This document shows, one piece after another, positions 1-10,695 of a DNA stretch of 45,168 bases. A model generated the notes under the pieces. The model saw only the letters and a list, made by a program, of their open reading frames with translations, was not told the DNA's origin and did not search any database. Source of the stretch: Ophioceras dolichostomum (Eukaryota > Ascomycota > Sordariomycetes > Magnaporthales > Ophioceraceae); the NCBI GenBank assembly GCA_003049485.1, contig PYST01000314.1, positions 1 to 45,168 of the forward strand, in the 5' to 3' direction. Position numbers and translations under genes: made by a program. Position 1 is the first letter of the stretch. Each line of letters begins with the position of its first letter.

Positions 1-216
1 CATCCCATGTCATCCCATCCTTTACTTTCCCCAGAAAACCCCGACTAACAAACCCAAGCCACAAAAGATTCACATGGTTGGTTCCCTTGTGCCTCCCCCA
101 GACAGATACCGACACTAAAAACTAGTCAATAAAAATAGACGGGGTTCGTTGCTGTTGTACAAAAATGATAAATAGGTTAGGCGTTGTTAAGAGTCATGCC
201 ACCAAGCCCGTAGAGC

Positions 217-421
<205 letters not shown>

Positions 422-818
422 GAGAAGAAAGCAAAGGACTCCAAAACCATGCACCAAAAATAACAGACTCTCGAACAAAACGCACGCTCGTTGGCGTGAA
501 AGAGAGATGATGGGACGACGCATATTACAAATGAAAGGAAAGAAGTGGCAAAATAAATTATAGATGAGAGATTCCATGGGCGTAGGGGGAAGATCCGTAT
601 GTCGTCGGGGCTGTCTTCGTTTGGAGGGAAAGAACCAGCGAGGAACACGTCGGTCGCCGTCTTTGTGTGATGTCGGTAGCGAGGACATCCATGACCGGTG
701 CGTGGAAGAGCTTCTTTCGCCAAGGCAGATCTCATAGCCTAGTCGAAACGGGACGCCGATCGACGGTCCGAATCGTGTGTCGCAACGTGGTAGCAATACC
801 AGGGGTTCGAGCCGTATT

Positions 819-833
819 CCCCCCCCCCCCCCN
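819..833. repeat. Poly-C run ending in an ambiguous base
   Basis: Fourteen cytosines (819-832) are followed by an N at 833. The run length is probably uncertain, so any reading frame crossing it should be treated as unreliable. Confidence 0.95.
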
Positions 834-1519
834 TTGTAGCTGCTCTGCATTCCCGCCCCATCATCGTTCACATGGCGCGAGTTCGCGGTCGAGGGTACAG
901 GTACACGCGAAATAGGATGGCTTTCGAATGTTATCGAGTCGGTAGGGATCCGGCTGAAGAACGTGTTCGCATGTGTCGATCGATCGCTAGCATTGGCTCG
1001 GAGCGGCGGCTCTGCATCATCCGGAACGTGACAAGGCGCCAGGAACCCGCGGCTTCGGCATCCGACATAGTAGCTACGAAAGGGCTTTGGATCGGTCGAC
1101 TGGTTCGGTATGTCCATCGCCGGGTTGTTTCGGTCATCGGACTGGAGGGTGACTGAGCTTGGTGGTCGTGGCAACCAACCGGACCTTGGGACAGCGCGGC
1201 GACAGCGCGGCGCAGTCATCGAATAATGGTGAAATCCCGGGTGGAACAGAATCACAGAGGTGCATCGCGCACTCGAAAGCGTGCTTCGCGGCCTGGGCGT
1301 AATCGAAGTCCTTCGTCGCGGCGGTCTTGTAAGAGAGCGAGGTCGGGATGCGAGTATGCTGTGTGCTATCGAGGAGCATCCTACTTTCTGGGGATTTGTT
1401 AAGGTTGTGTAAGTACATATGCTGGGAGGTTTGCTGATGGCAGTGCGGTCGCTGTGAATCCATGGAGAGAGACATGGTCCTTGGAGTGGAATGGTGGTTT
1501 GGCCTATCCACGCCTTTTA

Positions 1520-3679
1520 CTAACATCTCCGTCTCAAAAAGGGAAAGAACGGAGAGTCGTCCTGCCGAGCTTGACGGTCCAAGTAGAGAGGGGGGGCTCG
1601 GGGCTCAAATGATATGGTGGTGGTCTGAGGGCCGGACACATACAAGTCTGGTTGCCAGCCACGCCGGAGGGCATCCTCATGGATCCGGGGAAGCTCGGGC
1701 GGGCGCCATGGGAGGCTGGTTGGTGGCATCGGGCCCGTCCTCGATGCTGGGACCGGATCCGGTAGTGGCTTTGTCGGCATCGGGGGAAGCACCGCCGGAG
1801 ACCGATGGCCACCACCGAGCTCTTCGAAACTGGGGAGAACACCATAACCATAGCCCTGGTACGGGTGATGCTGGTGCTGGTGATGCGGGCTCGGCAGCTG
1901 TTGCAACGGTAATGGTGGCGGCAAGGCATGCGGCTGCGGATAGTCGAAGCCCATCCTGGGCCGTTTTGGCGATGCCGTGTTCAAGATTTCCGGGGAGGCC
2001 GGCCTCATCATCGTCCGTGGCGAGACCGAAGCACTTGAGTTGCTTCCTGGGCGTGGCGGGTCGGTCGTACGCCTTGGGAAGCCGTCTCCCAGCCGCCGCG
2101 AAGTGGCCGAGTGGGGAGAATCGTCCAGGTCGGCAGGGGGCGTAGATGGAGAAATGTTGTTGCCTCCACGGGGTCTATTAGAGGGATGAAGATCAAGGTC
2201 ATGTCAGTGTTTGTTAATGTTGCTCTGCATCACACCCTACTATGGATCACAGCATAGCCATGGGTACGTCCATGGAACATGCTGCGGTCTCTCTGCCCAG
2301 CTTTACCATCCTTATCCCTCCTGAGCGGCTCAGACTTACGCATTCTTGAACTTGCACACCCGACCAAACTTCTCACACTGCACGCAGCGCGGGAAGTCCG
2401 GGTCACACTTGATCTTCTTCTCCCGACAGGTCACGCACGCGATAGCGAGGCGCTTCCGCGGCTTCCCAGCCTTCGTGACCCCCCAGTGCGCGTTAACGGC
2501 CTCACCATCGATGACCGTCTTGCAGTGGCTGCCGTCGTCGTAGAAGTAGCACATGCCCTCGCCCGGCACCTCCGCCGCCCGAACGAACCGCGGAAGGAAG
2601 TGGGTCCCCGTCCAGATCTTGGGCCCGAGTGCGTCCTTGCCGGGAACGCCCTCGGGAACCTGCACTACCGCACCTGCCGGGGTCGGTGGCTGCGGTCCGT
2701 GAGATGAGTGGATGATCTGGAGATCGCCATAGTGCTTGTTCCCCAGGATGGTGATCGGCGGTGGAAATCGATGCTGCTGCTGCTGTTGTTGTTGTTGTTG
2801 TTGTTGTGCTTGTTGTTGTGCTTGTTGTTGCCCTTGTTGTTGTGCTTGTTGCCCTTGTTGCGGCTGCTGCAGTGGGGTCGAGACCCCAGCTGGAGAGGAT
2901 GACGAGGACGAATGGACACCTGCTGGATAGGCAGAAGGAGCCGGGTACTGCCCATTTTGTGTCCTTGCTCCTGCGTAGTCGTTCCTCTCACCATCAGGGT
3001 GCTGCTGTTGGAGCGGCCACCTGCTCCCGTAATCTGAGCGCGGATCCACGTCTCGCCGGTGTGGTTGCTGGTAATGAAGATCAGGTTCTCGAGTTTGTGG
3101 TGAGATCGGCCCTGGAAATGGGGCTCGCGGCAAAGAACTGAACGGACTCCTTTCCTCCGGTCTTGAATCAAACGGACCCCCTGAACGCGGCGCCGCTGAC
3201 AACGGTGTGGCCGACGACGGAAAGTAGGAAGAAGTTGACGAAGATGAGTACGATCGCTCCGGATGAGGAGGTCCTCCTGTGAGAAGCGGCCGGTCCAGAG
3301 GCGAGTTGGCGGCGGAGTACACCGGGCGGGCATCTTCAAAGTGTGGTGAGCGCTGGGGCCGCCCTTCGTCGGTGAACTTCAAGAGGCTGCTCAACGGCGG
3401 TAGCACCTGCTTCTGCTGCTGTTGCGGTTGTGATGGTGCCCAAGGAGCAGAGCCCTGGCCAAGGTGTTCTCCGCGAGGCGGCGGCTGATCCTCTGCGGGC
3501 TTCCCAGGCAACCTGTCGGCCGCGGTCGGCTGGTCATAGTGGGACATAGGGGGAGGAGATGCCGGGGCGGCCTCGGACGGCCTGGATGAGTAGGTGGACG
3601 AGCTGGGGCTCACCAGCTCTGGAGGGGTGCCTGGGAAGACCAGACGAGGACGGGGTTCGACGCAGTTTAAAATCCCCAT
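1520..3679 (-). CDS. Zn(II)2Cys6 transcription factor with central zinc cluster and polyQ tract
   Basis: Predicted DNA-binding regulator, acting in the nucleus. The model has two exons, 3679-2340 and 2174-1520, giving 664 aa. The 165-bp intron has donor GTAAGT, a CTGAC branch site and acceptor TAATAG, and the frame is kept exactly. I start at the ATG at 3679 (MGILNCVEPRPRLVFPG); the same frame is open further upstream but without an earlier ATG. Residues 1 to about 290 are Pro/Ser/Gln-rich with a glutamine tract, typical of activation or linker regions. A compact ordered block follows (KIWTGTHFLPRFVRAAEVPG, then a Cys/His-containing CYFYDDGSHCKTVIDGE segment). Next comes a canonical cluster CX2CX6CX6CX2CX6C at C415, C418, C425, C432, C435 and C442. 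The C-terminal 220 residues are again Pro/His-rich. A central cluster differs from the usual N-terminal position in this superfamily, and I see no fungal_trans middle-homology domain. I do not recognise the named gene. The 3' end is uncertain, because splice-donor-like sequence (GTTAGT, GTAAAA) overlaps the stop codon. Confidence 0.85.
2772..2870 (-). repeat. CAA/CAG-rich trinucleotide repeat encoding polyglutamine
   Basis: An imperfect CAA/CAG repeat on the minus strand, interrupted by Gly and Ala codons (QQGQQQAQQQ pattern), inside exon 1 of the regulator. It probably varies in length between strains and encodes a flexible Gln-rich segment ahead of the conserved block. Confidence 0.95.
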
Positions 3680-6600
3680 TGAGAGCGGTGTTGTGTGGTC
3701 CGAAAGGGGCAGCGCTGTGGCATATCCGAGCGGCAAGAGTATGAGAGTGAGGAGGGGAAAAGACTGTGGAGGGGGGGGAAACAGGCACTATCTCAGTCAA
3801 AGTATACTGTGGGTGTGAGGAGCGCAGATGTGTTACCGTCTGTCCTGCTCTCGCCCGGATAACCTCCCCTCACTCTCAGGAGTGCTTTTGTGCGAGGATA
3901 GAAGAGATTGGGAGGTTTAGGGTTTAGGACTCAAGCCAGCCTGGCAAAGTGTGCCTCCCCGGTGAGCAGCAAGCACCGCACGCGGGATGGGAGGGGGACA
4001 CTCAGACTAGGGGGGTGAAATTTTTCCACAGGACAGCCCGGACAGCAGCGAGCGGGCGATGTTCCGTTAGATATGCGCCAGGCGAAGGTCGCCGGGCGGC
4101 GCAGTCGCCACACACACTCACTCACACACACACACAAACGCGTGCACCCCTCTCTATTCGCTTCCCTGTTCCTTTCTCTCTTGCAGTTTCCCTATTTCCC
4201 CCTTCACGCAGAAGCACGCCAGACGAATGGCTGGTATGCCCGGACTCTCCTTGAGCACGCAAGAAAAGCAAAGACAAGCAAGCAGACGGCCAGGTCAAAT
4301 TCCGGGTAATACGGGGTGTCCCAGAACAAAGGATGATCTGGTCAGTTGGTTTGCATGTGAGGACGAGGAGCGAACGGGATGAGATCCCGGGGAGGCCTGC
4401 GTCCTCTCCCTTTTGCTGTTCCCGGCAGGCCGCAGGCAGCGTGGATTCGATGCTGACGTTGCCGGCAGTCGTTGTTGTTGTAGTCGTTGTTGTTATTATG
4501 CGGCCCAGTCTTTGGTCCCGGGTCACAAAGGATAGGCAAGGCGGTTTCACACCAGGTAGACGCAAGGCGGTGTTGAAAAAGATGTGTGCGTGTCTGTTTG
4601 TGTGTATGTATGTCTGGACTACAACGTCTGGGACACCGGACGACGGAAGAGAGGAGCTGTGGCCGATGATGGAAGGGGACGGGGAATGGGGATGGGGAAG
4701 GGGGGATGGATGCAGCTGGATTGGATATTGTATGTACTCGGTACCCATCCGGCCAGGTCCAGGGCGTATGTATGTAAACGTAGAGCCGGGTTCAATAGGT
4801 GGCGGCAACCCAAGCCGTTCAAGGTTACCGTAAAGCGTTGCAGTGCCTTAACAGTAGCCGGCGCCAGCGATGCTGCTCCAATGCATGGGGAAGGGGGGGA
4901 GAGACTTGCAAGGCGGGCAGGGTAACGGAACCTTAAAGTGGCACATACACCTTTTGGCAGGTTCTCGTAATACGGAGATAGGTAGGAATAAGGACGGGGG
5001 TGGAGGGAAGACATGCTTGTTGATGGATGGCATGGGTGGCATGGATGGCCCGACTAGGGTTCGAGAAACGGAAGAGATCACTGGCAGGGGTCGAAGGGGC
5101 ATGCGAGGCATGCTACCAGAGTGTTGTGTGTGTGGGTAGGTACAAAGTAGCGTGGGTGTTGCTGGCTAGCCGGCTGGCTCGCGGCCCTTGCGGACTCTGG
5201 GCTTGGTATTGACCGCAGGCAGAGCACAAGGACAAGACATGATGGAAGTCTTACATCTCTCTCTCTTACCAGTTACAATGGATGATGGTGTTCCTCTTCT
5301 CTAGCCCAGCCTTTTAGAAGGCCGTAACGGCTATATCCCTCGGTAGGAGCTAGCGCAGGAAGTGCATGGCCTGCTGCTGCCGCTGGAGGTGGTCTCACTT
5401 CTCCTCGCTCTTGCTCGAAGAAGATTCAAGAGGACGCAGAACGAGAAAGCCTGCAGCAACTGCATGTAACAGCTGACCAGCTCGGTGTGCTAGTCTCTTC
5501 CCAGGAGGGTGGCTATCGGCAGGGCAGGGCGGCAGGGCGGAATGGCGGCATAGCAGCATGGCATGCCACGGTCCCTTATTATTTTTCCAGCACCGAGCTG
5601 GGAGCCAGCCAGCTCTCGTTCCCAGCCCCTGGCGGCCAGTGGCCAAGCGTTTGCTCCAGTCGCCGGCCGCATACATGGGTTGCGTCTCTAACCCTCGACT
5701 ACCTACCAGTTAGCATTAGCGGGTGAGGAAGTCGTTGCACAATCTACCCAGCTGTTCCCCGCCCCAGAAATGGCGGCGCGAGCCTGTCCGGTCTAGTGGC
5801 ACTGGCAGGACCGCTAGTCTCGGCTCCTCCTTCCAATCCTCTCGCTCCTCTTGTTGTTGCACCCTCCCTCCTAAAGTGTGTGCAGAGTCCCTATCTCACT
5901 GCATCTAGCCATCGATTTAGAGGTGGGTATGTAAAGCAGGAAGGAAGCAGCTCTGCGCCAGCGCCACGACGAGAACAACATGAGAAGAAAGGAAGGGCGG
6001 AAATCGATTTGACGAGAAGCACATTCGTCAGAAGAAAAAAAAAAGAAAAAAAGAAAAGGAAAGAAAATAAGAGGTAAGCTGGGCTGGTGGGTTGGGCAGG
6101 GCCTGCCGGGCTGGGCTGAGGCACGGCTGCCATCGAGTTGCATTGGGTGGAAGCGGGATGTGGTTGATGATCCTCACGGAATGCCGAATCCGAACATCAT
6201 CGGTCGGTTGGTACTTTGCGTACAGTGAGCATCTCTTCTCATCATTGTACTTCCGTAAGGGCAAGGAGTTCGTGCGAAGTATCTGTCCGTCTCTATGTTG
6301 TCGGAATAAAGTAGTTGCAGTGGCAGCAGCACTACTCCGTGCTACGACTTCAAGTGGTGGGTAATTGCTGTCTGTCAAATCATGGATGCGCTCACTGCTT
6401 AGGTGCTCAGTGCTCAGCGCTCACTCGCTGCACGCTGAGGTGCTGTAGGACTGGTGCTGTAGCACAGTACCGGATGAATTCCGTACGATAGACCGAAAGG
6501 GAAAAAGAATCGTGGAAAGACATACACCGAATTCTGCACGCCGCTCATCCCCCTCATCCCACCGTAACACGGCAGCGGCACGTACTCCGTACTCCGTGCA

Positions 6601-8000
6601 CGCTCAGTGCGTCGTACCGTCGAGCAAAGAGATGGGATGGGATAGGATGGGACGGCAAGATGGCAAGATGGTGAGATAGATGAATTGGTTGGGACTGGGG
6701 AATGCCACGATGAGATTGAAGATTGAAGGTTGTGGTGGGTGGGTGCACTGGGAGACTGCGTGGTGGGTGGTAGCGGTCACTGGTACCTACGAGAAGGTCT
6801 GTTCGGTGGTCGGTTCGGAAGGAATGGTGCGTCGTATTCCAGGATCAGCTCCATGGGCAGGACACAAACGGCAAGAACGTAAGGAGATCTCTGCCAGCAT
6901 GGCATCCATGGCATGTAAGGTTTTAGGGGTCCTCAATTTCACCTCTCACAGTTCTGGGTTCTCATCATATTTGCTGCAGTGCTGACTGCTTGGGGTGCGT
7001 GCAGGACAGCAAGGGAATTGGAGGGGCAGAACCTGCCGACTTCAATCCACTCATCAGCCTGCCTGGTACATTCCATAGGCCTACGATATTGGCGTCATTG
7101 CAGTGTTGTGCCTGCCCCAACCCAGCACTAAGCACTGTAGTGAGCACCCAATACAACATTAATACAACTGAGTTTCCGGCAGGGAATGGCCTGTGCCTAC
7201 CGGTTGACCCAATCTGGCCATGTGGCACTGTGGTTAAGACTTTCAAACAAATCCAGGAGGAATTTCGCATGCTATTTCCGTTCGTCGGTTCGGTTCACTC
7301 ACTACTACGTCGGTGATCCGGCTTGGGGAACAAACGCAAACAGAGGCCGGCTGCCAACAGTTCCCAGATGAACCTCACCTCGTTGGAGGTACGCAGCAGC
7401 CGCTCCAACAGATGTTTGAGATTGGTTATAGCAAGATTGCCAGGCCAGCAGGCCAACCGCCACCGCCGGCATCCAGGGCCCGCAAGGTCGCCGACTGAAG
7501 GAAGGCATCGTACTCCGTACAGAATAGGGTAAATGGAATGGGTTACGGAATAGGGGGGTGTAGGTTAGGTTAGGTTTCGGCCGAGGGAAGCGGCTCGCTC
7601 CATCTGTGCGCTCCGCCATCTTCCCTCGTCTTCCCCCCTCGATCCATCACTTCCCCCATCCTCCCTCCAAGTAATTAATGACAGGCAGGATCATGATAAA
7701 ACTCAAGACTACGGGAGGGACAGGCCTAACAACACGGTACTGAAGAGGTCAAAGGAGACCACCCCTAAGCCCCTGGACGATAAGATATCCCTTTCTGGAA
7801 TAGCTCCCGATCTGTCTTTGCATCAGAAGCTTTCCATCTCCGTCCTCCAACGGGCTTTGGAGTCTGGTCAGCGGGTTTTGGTCCCGCTTTTAGCGTCTGG
7901 TTTTTATGTAGGTAGCGGTTTCGGCCGGGAAGCTGCGTGCGAGCCTGCGCTAACTTCCATCTGAAAATCTGGCCTGATGGCGGAGGGTCCACATTGCCAG
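3680..8000. other. Gene-empty interval, part 1 (upstream of the regulator)
   Basis: Upstream region of the minus-strand regulator. It contains a CA-rich microsatellite near 4108-4136, T/C-rich patches, short GATGG/CATGG repeats and repeated TACTCCGT motifs around 6580-6600 and 7509. Open frames are short, lie on all strands and carry no recognisable motif or codon bias. No tRNA or 5S-like sequence was found by eye. The first 1-2 kb is the likely promoter and leader of the regulator. Confidence 0.6.
4108..4136. repeat. CA-rich microsatellite
   Basis: Interrupted (CA)n array with ACTC insertions, in the upstream region of the first regulator. Confidence 0.9.
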
Positions 8001-9406
8001 AGTCGGTAGGCGGCCTGTGAAATCGAAACCAGTGCACTTGGATCCTGAAGCAGATGCTGTCTGGAGCCAGCGAGCCAGATGGCCCTGAATCGATTCCTGG
8101 GTCATTCCCGAAGCTGATGAGAGATCTACTGCTACGTGTAGCATCTGATGAGGGACTTCAGTGCAATCCACAACTACAACCTAATTGTTCGATTTTCCTA
8201 CTACAAAGGCACCTCAGGTTCGCTAGGAAGGCCTTCCTCGCCTCACGGTGAGTCTGTTGACCCGTTGTCCGTGTGGAAGGAAAGAGAGAAAGAAGAAAAA
8301 AGTAGGCAAAAAATAAAATTGTCCGCGAGCATGTGCCGGCGGCACTGTCGATGGTATCTCCACATTCAGGGCTCCAGACCGGCACTCGGCGATGAGCGCC
8401 ATCGAGGCACGCGAGGCAAGCAGGGAACGGGCCAAGCCAAAAACTCGCTTGTTCGCTCCGTTTTGGTCCTCTTCAAAGGGACCGGATCCGCAATCATCAT
8501 CACTGATCTTCATAAAGACCCCGTTTTGGCAGAGGCTTGGTCGAAATGGGAGCAAGCCGGCGCCGGCACGTATTTCGGGCTTCAAGCCATTTTTTCCCCT
8601 CCCCCTTATTTTTCATGGTACAGCTGCAGTACAGGTGGTGGTGTGGCCACTGATGCACTGATGGCGACTGCTGGCATGCCCCATGTTTCTTGTGCGTACC
8701 GCAACCAGCCAGAGGCCACACTCCAATCCTGGACAGGGATCTGGGGTGCATCTGCCGCACTTCGAAGGCCGTCCCGCCATCCCGTGGGACAAAAGCAACG
8801 GCGGCCTGGTATTGAGACCGACAAAGGCAGCAGCAGCAAACGAAAATATACTTTCGCGTCTGACTCTTCTGAAGACATCAACGGTGATGCTGGCTATCCG
8901 AACCTGGCATTGGCACACCGCCGCTGGCAGCCAAGCACCGTAACCGTCCGGCATCCCCCAACTAACACATCCATCGACGGCATCGCCTGTCCCGCTGCCG
9001 ACGATGCGACGGTAGGCGGAACGAGAACGAATTGGGTGGCTACATACGGACATACACGCATCAGAGGCTGCATTTTCGGCTAACCTCATACGCAGGTGTA
9101 GATTGCGGTCAAGGTGCTGATCACCAGCTGCTCTGCCGGTGATCTTTTGCAGTTTTCACAGCCGCATTGCCAACTGCCAGCAAGGCGAGGAGGCGGGATG
9201 AACCAATAATTCCAGCGCTATTGGAGCTGCTGTTGTCCACTCGGCATCCACTAGTAGACTCCAGAGGCTCCAGTTGAATTGACCCGAACGATCCGGTGGT
9301 GCTTGTCATAAAATGCGATCGGTCTAGGGCGGGCCAAGGACTTTTTCATCTCATCTCATCTGTCATCCCAAAAGGCGCCACAGTGGAGGAAAGTCAGGTG
9401 GCCAGT

Positions 9407-9444
9407 GCATGGCATCCATGGCATCCATGGCATATCACCCATGG
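9407..9444. repeat. Short tandem CATGGCATC repeat
   Basis: Tandem copies of a nine-base unit containing CCATGG palindromes. Single related copies occur near 6896-6912 and 5028-5046. No function is evident. Confidence 0.8.
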
Positions 9445-10660
9445 GATGGCACGGTCACGGCCCCAACTGTGGTAGGCCTTTCACGCTTCCCTTTGCCTGT
9501 GCTGGTGTGTGCCGAGCGCGGCTGCCTGCACGGAGCCGAGGCGGGCCAGCGCCTGAACCTGCACCGTCGTCACACAGGCACACACCCACGGGCAGGCCAG
9601 AGTAACACCACCGTGCCGTCCTGACCTCAGCTCGCCCGCCCGCATTATCGTCCTCCCTTCCCCAGCACACAGAACACGCACGGCACGGGCCAGCATGACG
9701 GTCGCAATTTCAAGTGGCTCGGAGTCGAGTCGGGTCCTTGGAGGAGGGGGCGGGCTATCAGGGGCATCAGGGCATCAGCCTCGGTATCTGCTCATCTATT
9801 CAAATTGCTCAAATTGCAAGGCACACACTCCTCTCGCTCACACGCATGTATCCTGTCGTACACACCAGAATTCATCATCTCCGGTAGGCATCCTCCTGGT
9901 CCAAAAGGACCACGAGACTGCCGTTTGTTTGTAGTGGGGAAAGAAGGGTGAAGCTGCAACAAAGAGAAGATGGTGGGGTGGGGAGGCCGAGAAGAGATAT
10001 CCCGGGCAGTCGAGGCAATAACACAAGCAAATATGGGCGGGCTCGGCATGTCCTATCGTAAGCTCAGTCCCATCCCAATTCCCAATCCCCCGGAACAGTT
10101 TGTGTGGGAAGACGTGCAGTCAGTCGGTCACCACCCGAAGCGAGGGTCTTCCCTGTTGATGACACCAAAGAAATACGAAAAGGAGGGACGAAGAAAAGAA
10201 ATAAATAAAAGAAAAACATGAGAGGGCGGGAGGAAAAAAGATGAGAGAGCATCCCGTCCAGATGACTGCTGCTGACATTTCCGTAGCCAACCCCATTCTC
10301 ATCGCCTGTTCTTTCGTTCTTTCTCCCACTAGAAGGAAGCTTGGCAACCCCGTCGCAGCGTCACAACACAAGTTCACGATACAAGCTCGCAGTTGACTCC
10401 TGAAAGCTCCTCTTCTGGCACTACGTGGGCACATTTGGACCATTCAGGCCTCTCAAACTCTCTACACGAGACGCCCCTCGTTCGCGCGGTCCCCTCCATT
10501 CTTGAGTCTCTCCTCCTCTCCCACGTCATCGCCAGTTTCGGTGCTTTCTCTCGACTTTTCTTTCCTCAACCTTTGCAGTTTCCTCTCTCCCTTTGCCTGC
10601 CGGGTCGCGTTCAGGCGAGGCAAGGATTCCCCTCATGAACAAGGATAGGTTATTCAATTG

Positions 10661-10695
10661 GGCAGACAGGCAGACAGGCAGACAGGCAGGCAGGC
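10661..10695. repeat. CAGA/CAGG tetranucleotide array
   Basis: About eight near-identical tetranucleotide units (CAGA and CAGG mixed). A simple microsatellite in non-genic DNA. Confidence 0.9.

Noticed and set aside
801..820. GGTTCGAGCC, resembling a tRNA B box
   Set aside because: The flanking bases do not form a T-arm stem and there is no A box upstream. Other TTCGA sites in the window failed the same test.
3680..3736. An upstream start for the first regulator at 3736
   Set aside because: The codon there is TTG, not ATG. The first in-frame ATG is at 3679 and begins a plausible N-terminus.
3914..3928. GGTTTAGGGTTTAGG, resembling telomeric repeat
   Set aside because: Only two units, of the TTTAGGG form rather than the TTAGGG usual in filamentous fungi. 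Too short to imply a telomere or interstitial telomere.
8148..9083. 311-codon plus-strand open frame
   Set aside because: No domain, no coding-type third-position bias, mixed low-complexity content, and overlapping open frames on the other strand. Length alone is compatible with chance in this composition.
10250..10280. GCATCCCGTCC, resembling part of 5S rRNA
   Set aside because: Only a short match; the surrounding sequence does not follow 5S rRNA structure.
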